Part shown: piece after piece, positions 62,430-64,000 of the stretch
How the letters are laid out: the number at the start of each line of letters is the position of its first letter
Position numbering within the stretch: position 1 is the first letter of the stretch
NCBI RefSeq assembly: GCF_013304735.1
Contig: NZ_JAAITI010000007.1
Span: 1 to 64,000 of the forward strand
Reading direction: 5' to 3'
Length of the DNA stretch: 64,000 bases
Source of the DNA: Blautia luti
GTDB lineage: Bacteria; Bacillota; Clostridia; Lachnospirales; Lachnospiraceae
Program-made: the position numbers and the translations under genes
The notes under the pieces: model-generated
Databases searched by the model: none
Seen by the model: only the letters and a program-made list of their open reading frames with translations
Told to the model about the DNA's origin: nothing

Positions 62430-62750
62430 ATGATTACAATTAAAGTCAGAAAGAAAAACGGATCTTACGAAGAATTTATTTCGAAGGGACATGCCGGTTA
62501 TGCGGAAGCCGGGCAGGATATTGTCTGTGCTGCTGTGTCTGCGCTGATTATTAACACGGTGAATTCTCTTGAGAAATTCACAGATGATAATTTTGATGTG
62601 CATGAAAAGGATGGATTTGTTTCCATTCATTTCAGAAATGATCTTTCTGAACAGGGAATGCTCCTTATGGATTCCTTACTTCTCGGTCTGACGGAAATTG
62701 CTGGTAGTTATAACAATCGATATTTGACAGTAAAAGTCAAGGAGGTGTAA
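62430..62750 (+). CDS. prp: Ribosomal-processing cysteine protease Prp
   Basis: A 106-aa cysteine protease that removes the N-terminal extension of L27. The catalytic His22 and Cys34 lie in [19 protein letters not shown]. It sits between rplU and its substrate gene rpmA, the standard Firmicutes order. Confidence 0.96.
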   Translation: MITIKVRKKNGSYEEFISKGHAGYAEAGQDIVCAAVSALIINTVNSLEKFTDDNFDVHEKDGFVSIHFRNDLSEQGMLLMDSLLLGLTEIAGSYNNRYLTVKVKEV

Positions 62751-62755
62751 CAACA

Positions 62756-63043
62756 ATGATGAAGATGAACCTTCAGTTATTCGCACATAAAAAGGGAGTT
62801 GGTTCTACAAAGAACGGTCGTGATTCCGAGTCTAAGAGATTAGGTGCGAAAAGAGCAGACGGACAGTTTGTAAAAGCCGGAAACATTCTTTACAGACAGC
62901 GCGGAACCAAGATTCACCCAGGTGAAAACGTAGGCTGCGGTAAAGACTATACTTTATTTGCACTTACAGACGGAGTCGTAAGATTCACAAGAAAAGGTCG
63001 CGATAAGAAACAGGTTTCTATCGTTCCTGTAGACGCAGAGTAA
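62756..63043 (+). CDS. rpmA: 50S ribosomal protein L27, with cleavable extension
   Basis: A 95-aa L27. The start MMKMNLQLF precedes [15 protein letters not shown]; Prp cuts after LQLF so that the mature N terminus reaches the peptidyl-transferase centre. The first Met, behind AAGGAGGTG, is used; a second Met follows directly and a third at residue 4. Confidence 0.97.
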   Translation: MMKMNLQLFAHKKGVGSTKNGRDSESKRLGAKRADGQFVKAGNILYRQRGTKIHPGENVGCGKDYTLFALTDGVVRFTRKGRDKKQVSIVPVDAE

Positions 63044-63052
63044 TGAAATAGG

Positions 63053-63091
63053 TAAAAGGCTTCAAATCGATCCGGTTTGGAGCCTTTTTTT
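63053..63091 (+). terminator. Hairpin terminator or attenuator between rpmA and obgE
   Basis: AAAGGCTTCAAA (63055-63066) pairs with TTTGGAGCCTTT (63076-63087) with one mismatch and runs into T. Confidence 0.8.
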
Positions 63092-63098
63092 GGAATAG

Positions 63099-64000
<902 letters not shown>

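Overview
The window is one contig stretch of a Gram-positive Clostridia genome, most likely a gut Lachnospiraceae (Blautia/Dorea/Ruminococcus-like). The support is the gene content: RemA, YlxM-Ffh-RpsP-KhpA-RimM-TrmD, the TIGR03960/DUF2344/RNase G cluster, Prp between L21 and L27, strong AGGAGG ribosome sites and many U-tailed hairpin terminators. There is no rRNA, tRNA, prophage or CRISPR array. The genus is inference.

Bases 1-5710 are the accessory part. They open with paired hairpins that look like the end of an IS200/IS605-type element. An AT-rich, tightly overlapping seven-gene operon follows. It encodes an HxsD-like protein, a second short HxsD-like protein, a prepilin-peptidase-like membrane aspartic protease, two radical SAM maturases (HxsC-like and HxsB-like), a membrane-anchored MORN-repeat protein, and a small precursor with an N-terminal leader, a hydrophobic helix and a tract of 13 His-Xaa-Ser triplets (HxsA-like). 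This is a His-Xaa-Ser (Hxs) peptide-modification system. HxsA-D are known by comparative genomics, but the product and chemistry are, as far as I know, undescribed. The added protease, the duplicated HxsD and the MORN partner make this variant the most interesting thing in the window.

Bases 5751-10085 hold a SpoU-type RNA methyltransferase, MscL with a C-terminal zinc ribbon, and a PucR-type regulator divergent from a uroporphyrinogen-decarboxylase-like methyltransferase. Bases 10126-14777 are the ylxM-ffh-rpsP-khpA-rimM-trmD-queA translation and secretion operon, with no rplS after trmD. Bases 14860-22590 hold CapA, endonuclease IV, a lipoprotein, a D-lactate-type dehydrogenase, tyrA-aroA and a PHP phosphatase. 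Bases 22741-30092 hold an EF-G paralogue, a 56-aa protein coupled to a LacI regulator, and GH13 and GH31 glucosidases behind a palindromic operator candidate. Bases 30324-39799 hold a DAACS symporter, leuS, a radical SAM/TVP38 pair, a ClC channel, a small acidic protein and an AGE-family sugar isomerase.

Bases 39984-47251 carry rqcH and the operon yicC-remA-gmk-rpoZ-rimO-pgsA-cinA. Bases 47538-51593 carry a secreted Ig-like (BIG2) protein whose 3' end is frameshifted by a 14-bp tandem duplication, a HAD phosphatase and pgi. Bases 51899-57766 carry an NhaC antiporter, an AlkD-like protein, a PD-(D/E)XK-NTPase fusion, an AEC transporter, a Nudix hydrolase and an esterase. A 434-bp intergenic region contains a promoter/terminator pair and a possible 35-aa ORF. 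The window ends in the TIGR03960-DUF2344-RNase G genes and the L21-leader-rplU-prp-rpmA-obgE cluster, with obgE cut by the window edge.
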